Below are positions 23,626 through 38,428 of a DNA stretch of 64,000 bases, in pieces. The translations under genes were made by a program, and so were the position numbers. The notes under the pieces were generated by a model. The model was not told the DNA's origin. It searched no databases and saw only the letters and a list, made by a program, of their open reading frames with translations. The stretch's first letter is position 1; the number at the start of each line of letters is the position of its first letter. Location of the stretch: contig CM060900.1 of NCBI GenBank assembly GCA_030762935.1, positions 433,962,421-434,026,420 of the forward strand, read 5' to 3'. Source of the DNA: Hymenopus coronatus. Its lineage: Eukaryota > Arthropoda > Insecta > Mantodea > Hymenopodidae.

Positions 23626-25647
23626 CTAAGCATAAAGAAAGAAGAAATTAGCAATTAAATAAAATAACCAGCAGTACTGATGGAAAGGGCTCTGTTTAGC
23701 AACTGTGGACATCAGGCAGGGTGCTGAGCTTAGATTTGATTTAGTTTTAGTGAAGGAAATTGTGAGTAGCTATGCAAAAAAGAGTGAGATATAGAAAGAA
23801 AGCATTTTGTAAGTATTATATAAGAAGACAGGTATAAGCTGAGTAGCAGCACTAGTTGTGAAATACATATTGAGAAATCGTGTACAAAAAACATTATATA
23901 AAGAATATGGCAGTCAACCATAACATCAGCTAGCTATTTAAGTTGTAGCTGACGTCAGCTACATGCACTTGTCAGACATGTGAGCTAAAGCAGAGTGAAT
24001 GGCATCTCATGAAGAAGACCAGGACAAATATTCTTGAAAACTTTTATTTTTTTTTCAAACATATTAAGTGGAGGTGAGTGTAAATACGTGTGACTCAGCA
24101 TAACTCCAGGACGATGAATACTTCACTGTTAATGGTGCTCCTGTTTTTGATATTTTGAGGTAAATTAGCTAGTAAAAAAGGAACATATCACGTAAAAAAA
24201 TAGTTCAGAATTTTTGAAAAATGGTTAATTAAATATGATTAGGTGTTCATATCTACAAATCTAAACTTTTTGTGTGACTTCATCAAAGACCAGAAACTCA
24301 AAATCTGCTAAGTGAAACAATGAATGCTGTAGGCTGTTTAAATGAAAAACAATCTGTTTCTGGGCCTAAAAGTACTAAAAGACAAATATAAAATTTTCCT
24401 TGAGAAAAAAACTGTTTTCGAAATCTGTGTAGAGTAGCTTAACTATGGAAGGTAAACAGGTATGTGATTTAAAGATGTGAGTGTTAAAGGCATCCATTTG
24501 TTTAAATATGTGTCTCTTACATTCTGTGATAGGAAAAGATCATTTTCACAATATAAGACACCATTTATGAGATAATTAGCATGCATTCAAAAACAGACAA
24601 TTTGAAGAAGACTATTTTTACCCATTGCAATTTTAAGGGAATATCAATGGAGGTAGTGATAGTATTTGGGTGGCATAAAACTGCTATGGCTTCAGCACTG
24701 CACATTGACTAATATTTATTTATACTGTGACACAAAAATTAATATGTTCAAACAAAACAGAGAAACACTACAATTACAAAAAGAAGCAGAATGAACACAA
24801 ACATACAAAAGAATATATCACACAAGAAACATTCCTTATTAGATTCTAAGGAATTAAACCTTCTTAAAAAAGTACTTTAATTTAACATGTTGTAAGAGCT
24901 GGTCAATAGCGGCAGAGTCATCTACTAAAAGAATCTTAAAACCACTGTCCATCTATGAATGGCAAGTACCCCTAACAATAATAAATTAACAATTTTCCCA
25001 CATTTCTATGAAGTGAAGGAAAATATTGCTTAAATTTTACAAAATATTTTAAAGATTTTTCCAAATTCTTCCCTCTTTTTTGTATATTAAAAGTAAATTA
25101 TTTTAGCAAATAAAATTCAACTCCCTAGTCATTATGATGCTTCTTAGGTCACTGAGAGTTAGAAATGCATGTGGGAACCACGTTACTCATTCACCTGTGA
25201 TGTCTGGGATGCTCTCATCCAATCATCTTATAAAATTTTCTTGCAACCAGTGGTGTGACATCACCCTGATTTCAATATGTTTACAACATTTCTTGATTTC
25301 ACCCGAGTTCCTCCTTATAACATACACTGCTCACAACAGTATTGTTGTATAACTGCAGTGATTGCAGACAAAATACGTACAATAGCATATCTGGAGGGCT
25401 TACACAAATTATTTTTAATACTTGACTACTGTATGTTTTAGTGTTTTATTATACAGATGTGAGATTTTAGTGGTTTCAGAGGTTTTCAAATGCAGCCATT
25501 GAGCATGGAAGACAGAGAGCGACAAATGTGGCAACAGCATGAGAGAGTGACCATGAGGCAGCACTAATATCAGGTGCAAAGTTAAATCTCTCCGAATTTA
25601 GTGGTTATAATGTGAGCAGTGAATTAAATACATTATAATACTCTTAC

Positions 25648-25788
25648 CTTTTTCACCTCTAAGATCTTGGGACTGCTTTTGGTAGTCTTTTCCTGAGCTT
25701 CGGATGCAGACTCTTCCTCTTTCTTTACTTTTAGTTTCTTTTCTTCTCTCTTTGCAATTTTTTTCTCCATCATTTTTCTTTGTGGCAT
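25648..25788 (-). CDS. Exon copy in U12, form A
   Basis: Form A in an e-type unit, equivalent to the U6 copy. The neighbouring exon to the right is the truncated copy of U13. Confidence 0.52.
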
Positions 25789-27815
25789 CTAAGCATAAAG
25801 AAAGAAGAAATTAGCAATTAAATAAAATAACCAGCAGTACTGAAGGAAAGGGCTCTGTTTAGCAACTGTGGACATCAGGCAGGGTGCTGAGCTTAGATTT
25901 GATTTAGTTTTAGTGAAGGAAATTGTGAGTAGCTATGCAAAAAAGAGTGAGATATAGAAAGAAAGCATTTTGTAAGTATTATATAAGAAGACAGGTATAA
26001 GCTGAGTAGCAGCACTAGTTGTGAAATACATATTGAGAAATCGTGTACAAAAAACATTATATAAAGAATATGGCAGTCAACCATAACATCAGCTAGCTAT
26101 TTAAGTTGTTGCTGACGTCAGCTACATGCACTTGTCAGACATCTGAGCTAAAGCAGAGTGAATGGCATCTCATGAAGAAGACCAGGACAAATATTCTTGA
26201 AAACTTTTATTTTTTTTTCAAACATATTAAGTGGAGGTGAGTGTAAATACGTGTGACTCAGCATAACTCCAGGACGATGAATACTTCACTGTTAATGGTG
26301 CTCCTGTTTTTGATATTTTGAGGTAAATTAGCTAGTAAAAAAGGAACATATCACGTAAAAAATTGTTCAGAATTTTTGAAAAATGGTTAATTAAATATGA
26401 TTAGGTGTTCATATCTACAAATCTAAACTTTTTGTGTGACTTCATCAAAGACCAGAAACTCAAAATCTGCTAAGTGAAACAATGAATGCTGTAGGCTGTT
26501 TAAATGAAAAACAATCTGTTTCTGGGCCTAAAAGTACTAAAAGACAAATATAAAATTTTCCTTGTGAAAAAAACGGTTTTCGAAATCTGTGTAGAGTAGC
26601 TTAACTATGGAAGGTAAACAGGTATGTGATTTAAAGATGTGAGTGTTAAAGGCATCCATTTGTTTAAATATGTGTCTCTAACATTCTGTGATAGGAAAAG
26701 ATCATTTTCACAATATAAGACACCATTTATGAGATAATTAGCATGCATTCAAGAACAGAAAATTTGAAGAAGACTATTTTTGCCCATTGCAATTTTAAGG
26801 GAATATCAATGAAAGTAGTGATAGTATTTGGGTGGCATAAAACTGCTATGGCTTCAGCACTGCACATTGACTAAAATTTATTTATACTGTGACACAAAAA
26901 TTAATATGTTCAAACAAAACAGAGAAACACTACAATTACAAAAAGAAGCAGAATGAACACAAACATACAAAAGAATATATCACACAAGAAACATTCCTTA
27001 TTAGATTCTAAGGAATTAAACCTTCTTAAAAAAGTACTTTAATTTAACATATTGTAAGAGCTGGTCAATAGCGGCAGAGTCATCTACTAAAAGAATCTTA
27101 AAACCACTGTCCATCTATGAATGGCAAGTACCCCTAACAATAATAAATTAACAATTTTCCCACATTTCTATGAAGTGAAGGAAAATATTGTTTAAATTTT
27201 ACAAAATATTTTAAAGATTTTCCAAATTCTTCCCTCTTTTTAGTATATTCAAAGTAGATTATTTTAAATTGTTTTAGCAAATAAAATTCCCCTCCCTAGT
27301 CATGATGCTTCTTAGGTCACTGAGAGTTAACTATGCATGTCGAACCACGTTACTCATTCACCTGTGATGTCTGGGATGGTCTCTTCCAATCATCTTATAA
27401 AATTATCTTGCAACCAGTGGTGTGACATCACCCTGGTTTCAATATGTTTACAACATTTCTTGATTTCACCCGAGTTCCTCCTTATAACATACACTGCTCA
27501 CAACAGTATTGTTTTATAACTGCAGTGATTGCAGACAAAATAGATACAATAGCATATCTGGAGGTCTTACACAAATTATTTTTAATACTTGACTACTGTA
27601 TGTTTTAGTGTTTTATTATACAGATGTGAGATTTTAGTAGTTTCAGAGGTTTTGCAAATGCAGCCATTGAGCATGGAAGACAGAGAGCAACAAATGTGGC
27701 AACAGCATGAGAGAGTGACCATGAGGCAGCACTAATATCAGGTGCAAAGTTAAATCTCTCCGAATTTAGTGGTTATAATGTGAGCAGTGAATTAAATACA
27801 TTATAATACTCTTAC

Positions 27816-27935
27816 CTTTTTCACATCTAAGCTCTTGGGACTGCTTTTGGTAGGCTTTTCCTGAGCTTCGGATGCAGACACTTCCTCTTTCTGTACTTTT
27901 AGTTTCTTTTCTTTTCTCTTTGCAATTTTTTTCTC
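27816..27935 (-). pseudogene. Truncated exon copy in U13, form B, acceptor lost
   Basis: The break is the same to the base as in U7: 120 nt remain, ending at the start of codon 8 on the 5' side. The filler is identical, but about 60 bp past the junction the sequence switches to c-type markers, so the junction was recombined onto a different unit after it arose. Confidence 0.75.
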
Positions 27936-29869
27936 AGCTTATACCTATCTAGTTATACCTATTTAGTTTTAGTGAAGGAAATTGTGAGTAGCTATGCAAA
28001 AAAGAGTGAGATATAGAAAGAAAGCATTTTGTAAGTATTATATAAGAAGACAGGTATAAGCTGAGTAGCAGCACTAGTTGTGAAGTACATATTGAGAAAT
28101 CGTGTACAAAAAACATTATATAAAGAATATGGCAGTCAACCATAACATCAGCTAGCTATTTAAGTTGTAGCTGACGTCAGCTACATGCACTTGTCAGACA
28201 TCTGAGCTAAAGCAGAGTGAATGGCATCTCATGAAGAAGACCAGGACAAATATTCTCGAAAACTTTTATTTTTTTTTCAAACATATTAAGTGGAGGTGAG
28301 TGTAAATACTTGTGACTCACCATAACTCCAGGACGATGAATACTTCACTGTTAATGGTGCTCCTGTATTTGATATTTTGAGGTAAATTAGCTAGTAAAAA
28401 AGGAACATATCACGTAAAAAAATAGTTCAGAATTTTTGAAAAATGGTTAATTAAATATGATTAGGTGTTCATATCTACAAATCTAAACTTTTTGTGTGAC
28501 TTCATCAAAGACCAGAAACTCAAAATCTGCTAAGTGAAACAATGAATGCTGTAGGCTGTTTAAATGAAAAACAATCTGTTTCTGGGCCTAAAAGTACTAA
28601 AAGACAAATATAAAATTTTCCTTGAGAAAAAAACGGTTTTCGAAATCTGTGTAGAGTAGCTTAACTATGGAAGGTAAACAGGTATGTGATTTAAAGATGT
28701 GAGTGTTAAAGGCATCCATTTGTTTAAATATGTGTCTCTAACATTCTGTGATAGGAAAAGATCATTTTCACAATATAAGACACCATTTATGAGATAATTA
28801 GCATGCATTCAAAAACAGACAATTTGAAGAAGACTATTTTTACCCATTGCAATTTTAAGGGAATATTAATGGAGGTAGTGATAGTATTTGGGTGGCATAA
28901 AACTGCTATGGCTTCAGCACTGCACATTGACTGATATTTATTTATACTGTGACACAAAAATTAATATGTTCAAACAAAACAGAGAAACACTACAATTACA
29001 AAAAGAAGCAGAATGAACACAAACATACAAAAGAATATATCACACAAGAAACATTCCTTATTAGATTCTAAGGAATTAAACCTTCTTAAAAAAGTACTTT
29101 AATTTAACATGTTGTAAGAGCTGGTCAATAGCGGCAGAGTCATCTACTAAAAGAATCTTAAAACCACTGTCCATCTATGAATGGCAAGTACCCCTAACAA
29201 TAATAAATTAACAATTTTCCCACATTTCTATGAAGTGAAGGAAAATATTGTTTAAATTTTACAAAATATTTTAAAGATTTTTCCAAATTCTTCCCTCTTT
29301 TTAGTATATTAAAAGTAAATTATTTTAGCAAATAAAATTCCCCTCCCTAGTCATTATGATGCTTCTTAGGTCACTGAGAGTTAAAAATGCATGTGGGAAC
29401 CACGTTACTCATTCACCTGTGATGTCTGGGATGCTCTCATCCAATCATCTTATAAAATTTTCTTGCAACCAGTGGTGTGACATCACCCTGATTTCAATAT
29501 GTTTACAACATTTCTTGATTTCACCCGAGTTCCTCCTTATAACATACACTGCTCACAACAGTATTGTTGTATAACTGCAGTGATTGCAGACAAAATACGT
29601 ACAATAGCATATCTGGAGGGCTTACACAAATTATTTTTAATACTTGACTACTGTATGTTTTAGTGTTTTATTATACAGATGTGAGATTTTAGTGGTTTCA
29701 GAGGTTTTCAAATGCAGCCATTGAGCATGGAAGACAGAGAGCGACAAATGTGGCAACAGCATGAGAGAGTGACCATGAGGCAGCACTAATATCAGGTGCA
29801 AAGTTAAATCTCTCCGAATTTAGTGGTTATAATGTGAGCAGTGAATTAAATACATTATAATACTCTTAC

Positions 29870-30010
29870 CTTTTTCACCTCTAAGATCTTGGGACTGCTT
29901 TTGGTAGTCTTTTCCTGAGCTTCGGATGCAGACTCTTCCTCTTTCTTTACTTTTAGTTTCTTTTCTTCTCTCTTTGCAATTTTTTTCTCCATCATTTTTC
30001 TTTGTGGCAT
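29870..30010 (-). CDS. Exon copy in U14, form A
   Basis: Form A in the c unit of the short block 3. The exon is unchanged although the unit was brought next to an f junction by deletion of a and b. Confidence 0.52.
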
Positions 30011-32032
30011 CTAAGCATAAAGAAAGAAGAAATTAGCAATTAAATAAAATAACCAGCAGTACTGATGGAAAGGGCTCTGTTTAGCAACTGTGGACATCAG
30101 GCAGGGTGCTGAGCTTAGATTTGATTTAGTTTTAGTGAAGGAAATTGTGAGTAGCTATGCAAAAAAGAGTGAGATATAGAAAGAAAGCATTTTGTAAGTA
30201 TTATATAAGAAGACAGGTATAAGCTGAGTAGCAGCACTAGTTGTGAAATACATATTGAGAAATCGTGTACAAAAAACATTATATAAAGAATATGGCAGTC
30301 AACCATAACATCAGCTAGCTATTTAAGTTGTAGCTGACGTCAGCTACATGCACTTGTCAGACATGTGAGCTAAAGCAGAGTGAATGGCATCTCATGAAGA
30401 AGACCAGGACAAATATTCTTGAAAACTTTTATTTTTTTTTCAAACATATTAAGTGGAGGTGAGTGTAAATACGTGTGACTCAGCATAACTCCAGGACGAT
30501 GAATACTTCACTGTTAATGGTGCTCCTGTTTTTGATATTTTGAGGTAAATTAGCTAGTAAAAAAGGAACATATCACGTAAAAAAATAGTTCAGAATTTTT
30601 GAAAAATGGTTAATTAAATATGATTAGGTGTTCATATCTACAAATCTAAACTTTTTGTGTGACTTCATCAAAGACCAGAAACTCAAAATCTGCTAAGTGA
30701 AACAATGAATGCTGTAGGCTGTTTAAATGAAAAACAATCTGTTTCTGGGCCTAAAAGTACTAAAAGACAAATATAAAATTTTCCTTGAGAAAAAAACTGT
30801 TTTCGAAATCTGTGTAGAGTAGCTTAACTATGGAAGGTAAACAGGTATGTGATTTAAAGATGTGAGTGTTAAAGGCATCCATTTGTTTAAATATGTGTCT
30901 CTTACATTCTGTGATAGGAAAAGATCATTTTCACAATATAAGACACCATTTATGAGATAATTAGCATGCATTCAAAAACAGACAATTTGAAGAAGACTAT
31001 TTTTACCCATTGCAATTTTAAGGGAATATCAATGGAGGTAGTGATAGTATTTGGGTGGCATAAAACTGCTATGGCTTCAGCACTGCACATTGACTAATAT
31101 TTATTTATACTGTGACACAAAAATTAATATGTTCAAACAAAACAGAGAAACACTACAATTACAAAAAGAAGCAGAATGAACACAAACATACAAAAGAATA
31201 TATCACACAAGAAACATTCCTTATTAGATTCTAAGGAATTAAACCTTCTTAAAAAAGTACTTTAATTTAACATGTTGTAAGAGCTGGTCAATAGCGGCAG
31301 AGTCATCTACTAAAAGAATCTTAAAACCACTGTCCATCTATGAATGGCAAGTACCCCTAACAATAATAAATTAACAATTTTCCCACATTTCTATGAAGTG
31401 AAGGAAAATATTGCTTAAATTTTACAAAATATTTTAAAGATTTTTCCAAATTCTTCCCTCTTTTTTGTATATTAAAAGTAAATTATTTTAGCAAATAAAA
31501 TTCAACTCCCTAGTCATTATGATGCTTCTTAGGTCACTGAGAGTTAGAAATGCATGTGGGAACCACGTTACTCATTCACCTGTGATGTCTGGGATGCTCT
31601 CATCCAATCATCTTATAAAATTTTCTTGCAACCAGTGGTGTGACATCACCCTGATTTCAATATGTTTACAACATTTCTTGATTTCACCCGAGTTCCTCCT
31701 TATAACATACACTGCTCACAACAGTATTGTTGTATAACTGCAGTGATTGCAGACAAAATACGTACAATAGCATATCTGGAGGGCTTACACAAATTATTTT
31801 TAATACTTGACTACTGTATGTTTTAGTGTTTTATTATACAGATGTGAGATTTTAGTGGTTTCAGAGGTTTTCAAATGCAGCCATTGAGCATGGAAGACAG
31901 AGAGCGACAAATGTGGCAACAGCATGAGAGAGTGACCATGAGGCAGCACTAATATCAGGTGCAAAGTTAAATCTCTCCGAATTTAGTGGTTATAATGTGA
32001 GCAGTGAATTAAATACATTATAATACTCTTAC

Positions 32033-32173
32033 CTTTTTCACCTCTAAGATCTTGGGACTGCTTTTGGTAGTCTTTTCCTGAGCTTCGGATGCAGACTCTT
32101 CCTCTTTCTTTACTTTTAGTTTCTTTTCTTCTCTCTTTGCAATTTTTTTCTCCATCATTTTTCTTTGTGGCAT
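32033..32173 (-). CDS. Exon copy in U15, form A
   Basis: Form A in an e unit. There is one private change in the upstream intron (aataactagc in place of aataaccagc, about 32216), and none in the exon or its splice signals. Confidence 0.52.
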
Positions 32174-34200
32174 CTAAGCATAAAGAAAGAAGAAATTAGC
32201 AATTAAATAAAATAACTAGCAGTACTGAAGGAAAGGGCTCTGTTTAGCAACTGTGGACATCAGGCAGGGTGCTGAGCTTAGATTTGATTTAGTTTTAGTG
32301 AAGGAAATTGTGAGTAGCTATGCAAAAAAGAGTGAGATATAGAAAGAAAGCATTTTGTAAGTATTATATAAGAAGACAGGTATAAGCTGAGTAGCAGCAC
32401 TAGTTGTGAAATACATATTGAGAAATCGTGTACAAAAAACATTATATAAAGAATATGGCAGTCAACCATAACATCAGCTAGCTATTTAAGTTGTTGCTGA
32501 CGTCAGCTACATGCACTTGTCAGACATCTGAGCTAAAGCAGAGTGAATGGCATCTCATGAAGAAGACCAGGACAAATATTCTTGAAAACTTTTATTTTTT
32601 TTTCAAACATATTAAGTGGAGGTGAGTGTAAATACGTGTGACTCAGCATAACTCCAGGACGATGAATACTTCACTGTTAATGGTGCTCCTGTTTTTGATA
32701 TTTTGAGGTAAATTAGCTAGTAAAAAAGGAACATATCACGTAAAAAATTGTTCAGAATTTTTGAAAAATGGTTAATTAAATATGATTAGGTGTTCATATC
32801 TACAAATCTAAACTTTTTGTGTGACTTCATCAAAGACCAGAAACTCAAAATCTGCTAAGTGAAACAATGAATGCTGTAGGCTGTTTAAATGAAAAACAAT
32901 CTGTTTCTGGGCCTAAAAGTACTAAAAGACAAATATAAAATTTTCCTTGTGAAAAAAACGGTTTTCGAAATCTGTGTAGAGTAGCTTAACTATGGAAGGT
33001 AAACAGGTATGTGATTTAAAGATGTGAGTGTTAAAGGCATCCATTTGTTTAAATATGTGTCTCTAACATTCTGTGATAGGAAAAGATCATTTTCACAATA
33101 TAAGACACCATTTATGAGATAATTAGCATGCATTCAAGAACAGAAAATTTGAAGAAGACTATTTTTGCCCATTGCAATTTTAAGGGAATATCAATGAAAG
33201 TAGTGATAGTATTTGGGTGGCATAAAACTGCTATGGCTTCAGCACTGCACATTGACTAAAATTTATTTATACTGTGACACAAAAATTAATATGTTCAAAC
33301 AAAACAGAGAAACACTACAATTACAAAAAGAAGCAGAATGAACACAAACATACAAAAGAATATATCACACAAGAAACATTCCTTATTAGATTCTAAGGAA
33401 TTAAACCTTCTTAAAAAAGTACTTTAATTTAACATATTGTAAGAGCTGGTCAATAGCGGCAGAGTCATCTACTAAAAGAATCTTAAAACCACTGTCCATC
33501 TATGAATGGCAAGTACCCCTAACAATAATAAATTAACAATTTTCCCACATTTCTATGAAGTGAAGGAAAATATTGTTTAAATTTTACAAAATATTTTAAA
33601 GATTTTCCAAATTCTTCCCTCTTTTTAGTATATTCAAAGTAGATTATTTTAAATTGTTTTAGCAAATAAAATTCCCCTCCCTAGTCATGATGCTTCTTAG
33701 GTCACTGAGAGTTAACTATGCATGTCGAACCACGTTACTCATTCACCTGTGATGTCTGGGATGGTCTCTTCCAATCATCTTATAAAATTATCTTGCAACC
33801 AGTGGTGTGACATCACCCTGGTTTCAATATGTTTACAACATTTCTTGATTTCACCCGAGTTCCTCCTTATAACATACACTGCTCACAACAGTATTGTTTT
33901 ATAACTGCAGTGATTGCAGACAAAATAGATACAATAGCATATCTGGAGGTCTTACACAAATTATTTTTAATACTTGACTACTGTATGTTTTAGTGTTTTA
34001 TTATACAGATGTGAGATTTTAGTAGTTTCAGAGGTTCTGCAAATGCAGCCATTGAGCATGGAAGACAGAGAGCAACAAATGTGGCAACAGCATGAGAGAG
34101 TGACCATGAGGCAGCACTAATATCAGGTGCAAAGTTAAATCTCTCCGAATTTAGTGGTTATAATGTGAGCAGTGAATTAAATACATTATAATACTCTTAC

Positions 34201-34320
34201 CTTTTTCACATCTAAGCTCTTGGGACTGCTTTTGGTAGGCTTTTCCTGAGCTTCGGATGCAGACACTTCCTCTTTCTGTACTTTTAGTTTCTTTTCTTTT
34301 CTCTTTGCAATTTTTTTCTC
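34201..34320 (-). pseudogene. Truncated exon copy in U16, form B, acceptor lost
   Basis: This is the third complete copy of the 120-nt remnant and the rightmost f unit in the window. The donor GTAAGAG is intact while the acceptor and first seven codons are missing. After the junction the sequence is a-type, as in U7. Confidence 0.75.
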
Positions 34321-36266
34321 AGCTTATACCTATCTAGTTATACCTATTTAGTTTTAGTGAAGGAAATTGTGAGTAGCTATGCATAAAAGAGTGAGATATA
34401 GAAAGAAAGCATTTTGTAAGTATTATATAAGAAGACAGGTATAAGCTGAGTAGCAGCACTAGTTGTGAAATACATATTGAGAAATCGTGTACAAAAAACA
34501 TTATATAAAGAATATGGCAGTCAACCATAACATCAGCTAGCTATTTAAGTTGTAGCTGACGTCAGCTACATGCACTTGTCAGACATCTGAGCTAAAGCAG
34601 AGTGAATGGCATCTCATGAAGAAGACCAGGACAAATATTCTTGAAAACTTTTATTTTTTTTTCAAACATATTAAGTAGAGGTGAGTGTAAATACGTGTGA
34701 CTCAGCATAACTCCAGGACGATGAATACTTCACTGTTAATGGTGCTCCTGTTTTTGATATTTTGAGGTAAATTAGCTAGTAAAAAAGGAACATATCACGT
34801 AAAAAAATAGTTCAGAATTTTTGAAAAATGGTTAATTAAATATGATTAGGTGTTCATATCTACAAATCTAAACTTTTTGTGTGACTTCATCAAAGACCAG
34901 AAACTCAAAATCTGCTAAGTGAAACAATGAATGCTGTAGGCTGTTTAAATGAAAAACAATCTGTTTCTGGGCCTAAAAGTACTAAAAGACAAATATAAAA
35001 TTTTCCTTGTGAAAAAAACGGTTTTCGAAATCTGTGTAGAGTAGCTTAACTATGGAAGGTAAACAGGTATGTGATTTAAAGATGTGAGTGTTAAAGGCAT
35101 CCATTTGTTTAAATATGTGTCTCTAACATTCTGTGATAGGAAAAGATCATTTTCACAATATAAGACACCATTTATGAGATAATTAGCATGCATTCAAAAA
35201 CAGACAATTTGAAGAAGACTATTTTTACCCATTGCAATTTTAAGGGAATATCAATGGAGGTAGTGATAGTATTTGGGTGGCATAAAACTGCTATGGCTTC
35301 AGCACTGCACATTGACTAATATTTATTTATACTGTGACACAAAAAATAATATGATCAAACAAAACAGAGAAACAGATTACAATTACAAAAATAAGCAGAA
35401 TGAACACAAACATACAAAGGAATATATCACACAAGAAACATCCTTTATTAGGTTCTTAAGAATTAAACCTTCTTAAAAAAGTAATTTAATTTAGCATATT
35501 GTAAGAGCTGGTCAATGAGGGCAGAGTAATCTAGTAAAAGAACATTTAAAACCACTGTCCATCTATGAATGGCAAGTACCCCTAACAACAATAAATTAAC
35601 AATTTTCCCACATTTCTATGAAATAAAGGAAAATATTGTTTAAATTTTACAAAATATTTTAAAGATTTACCAAATTCTTCCCTCTTTTTAGTATATTCAA
35701 GGTAGATTATTTTAAATTGTTTTAGCAAATAAAATTCCCCTCCCTAGTCATTATGATGCTTCTTAGGTCACTGAGAGTTAACTATGCATGTCGAACCACG
35801 TTACTCATTCACCTGTGATGTCTGGGATGGTCTCATCCAATCATCTTATAAAATTATCTTGCAACCAGTGGTGTGACATCACCCTGGTTTCAATATGTTT
35901 ACAACATTTCTTGATTTCACCCGAGTTCCTCCTTATAACATACACTGCTCACAACAGTATTGTTTTATAACTGCAGTGATTGCAGACAAAATAGATACAA
36001 TAGCATATCTGGAGGTCTTACACAAATTATTTTTAATACTTGACTACTGTATGTTTTAGTGTTTTATTATACAGATGTGAGATTTTAGTAGTTTCAGAGG
36101 TTTTGCAAATGCAGCCATTGAGCATGGAAGACAGAGAGCGAAAAATGTGGCAACAGCATGAGAGAGTGACCATGAGGCAGCACTAAAATCAGGTGCAAAG
36201 TTAAATCTCTCCGAATTTGGTGGTTATAATGTGAGCAGTGAATTAAATACATTATAATACTCTTAC

Positions 36267-36407
36267 CTTTTTCACATCTAAGCTCTTGGGACTGCTTTTG
36301 GTAGGCTTTTCCTGAGCTTCGGATGCAGACACTTCCTCTTTCTGTACTTTTAGTTTCTTTTCTTTTCTCTTTGCAATTTTTTTCTCCATCATTTTTCTTT
36401 GTGGCAT
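36267..36407 (-). CDS. Exon copy in U17, form B
   Basis: Form B, equivalent to the U1 and U8 copies, with all splice signals present. Confidence 0.53.
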
Positions 36408-38428
36408 CTAAGCATAAAGAAAGAAGAAATTAGCAATTAAATAAAATGTCCAGCAGTACTGATGGAAAGGACTCTGTTTAGCAACTGTGGACATCAGGCA
36501 GGGTGCTGAGCATAGATTTGATTTAGTTTTAGTGAAGGAAATTGTGAGTAGCTATGCAAAAAAGAGTGAGATATAGAAAGAAAGCATTCTGTAAGTATTA
36601 TATAAGAAGATAGGTATAAGCTGAGTAGCAGCAATAGTTGAGAAATACATAGTGAGAAGTCGTGTACAAGAAACATTATATAAAGAATATGGCAGTCAAC
36701 CATAACATCAGCTAGCTATTTAAGTTGTAGCTGACGTCAGCTACATGCACTTGTCAGACATCTGAGCTAAAGCAGAGGGTATGGCATCTCATGAAGAAGA
36801 CAAGGACAAATATTCATGAAAACGTTTATTTTTTTTCAACCATATTAAGTGGAGGTGAGTGTAATAACGTGTGACTCAGCATAACTCTAAGATGATAAAT
36901 ACTTCACTGTTAATGGTGCTCCTGTTTTTGATATTTTAAGGTAAATTAGCTGGTAAAAAAGGAATATATCACGCACAAAATAGTTCAGAGTTTTTGAAAA
37001 ATGGTTTATTAAATATGATTAGGTGTTCATATCTACAAATCTAAACTGTTTGTGTGACTTCATCAAAGACCAGAAACTCAAAATCTGCTAAGTGAAACAA
37101 TGAATGCTGTAGGCTGTTTAAATGAAAAGCAATCTGTTTCAGGGCCTAAAAGCACTAAAAGACAAATATAAAATTTTCCTTGAGAAAAAGAACGGTTTTC
37201 AAAATCTGTGTAGAGTAGCTTAACTATTGAAGGTAAACAAGTATGTGATTTAAAGATGTGAGTGTTAAACGCATCCATTTGTTTAAATATGTGCCTCTAA
37301 CATTCTGTGATAGGAAAAGATCATTTTCACAATATAAGACACCATTTATGAGATAATTAGCATGCATTCAAGAACAGAAAATTTGAAGAAGACTATTTTT
37401 GCCCATTGCAATTTTAAGGGAATATCAATGGAAGTAGTGATAGTATTTGGGTGGCATAAAACTGCTATGGCTTCAGCACTGCACATTGACTAAAATTTAT
37501 TTATACTGTGACACAAAAATTAATATGTTCAAACAAAACAGAGAAACACTACAATTACAAAAAGAAGCAGAATGAACACAAACATACAAAAGAATATATC
37601 ACACAAGAAACATTCCTTATTAGATTCTAAGGAATTAAACCTTCTTAAAAAAGTACTTTAATTTAACATATTGTAAGAGCTGGTCAATAGCGGCAGAGTC
37701 ATCTACTAAAAGAATCTTAAAACCACTGTCCATCTATGAATGGCAAGTACCCCTAACAATAATAAATTGACAATTTTCCCACATTTCTATGAAGTGAAGG
37801 AAAATATTGTTTAAATTTTACAAAATATTTTAAAGATTTCTCCAAATTCTTCCCTCTTTTTAGTATATTAAAAGTAAATTATTTTAGCAAATAAAATTCC
37901 CCTCCCTAGTCATTATGATGCTTCTTAGGTCACTGAGAGTTAGAAATGCATGTGGGAACCACGTTACTCATTCACCTGTGATGTCTGGGATGCTCTCATC
38001 CAATCATCTTATAAAATTTTCTTGCAACCAGTGGTGTGACATCACCCTGATTTCAATATGTTTACAACATTTCTTGATTTCACCCGAGTTCCTCCTTATA
38101 ACATACACTGCTCACAACAGTATTGTTGTATAACTGCAGTGATTGCAGACAAAATACGTACAATAGCATATCTGGAGGGCTTACACAAATTATTTTTAAT
38201 ACTTGACTACTGTATGTTTTAGTGTTTTATTATACAGATGTGAGATTTTAGTGGTTTCAGAGGTTTTCAAATGCAGCCATTGAGCATGGAAGACAGAGAG
38301 CGACTAATGTGGCAACAGCATGAGAGAGTGACCATGAGGCAGCACTAATATCAGGTGCAAAGTTAAATCTCTCCGAATTTAGTGGTTATAATGTGAGCAG
38401 TGAATTAAATACATTATAATACTCTTAC

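Larger units (their letters stand above)
15051..27935. repeat. Higher-order block 2, unit order a b c d e f
   Basis: This 12885-bp block holds U8-U13 with one unit of each type. By eye it is almost identical to block 1 apart from lacking the second d unit. Differences noticed include a t/c at about 1068 versus 16116 and a c/g in gatgctctc versus gatggtctc at about 1511 versus 16559. Such low divergence implies very recent block duplication or continuing homogenisation. Confidence 0.9.
27936..34320. repeat. Higher-order block 3, shortened to c e f
   Basis: This 6385-bp block holds U14-U16. It equals block 2 minus one a (2175), one b (2162) and one d (2163) unit, and the arithmetic is exact (6500 bp). 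U14 has all the c markers (ttctcgaaaac, tacttgtgactcacc, gaatattaatgg) and is followed directly by an e unit (acatgtgagc, attgcttaaat). The left join places the truncated f junction directly in front of c-type sequence. Two unit-deleting unequal exchanges, or one complex event, would explain it. Confidence 0.85.
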
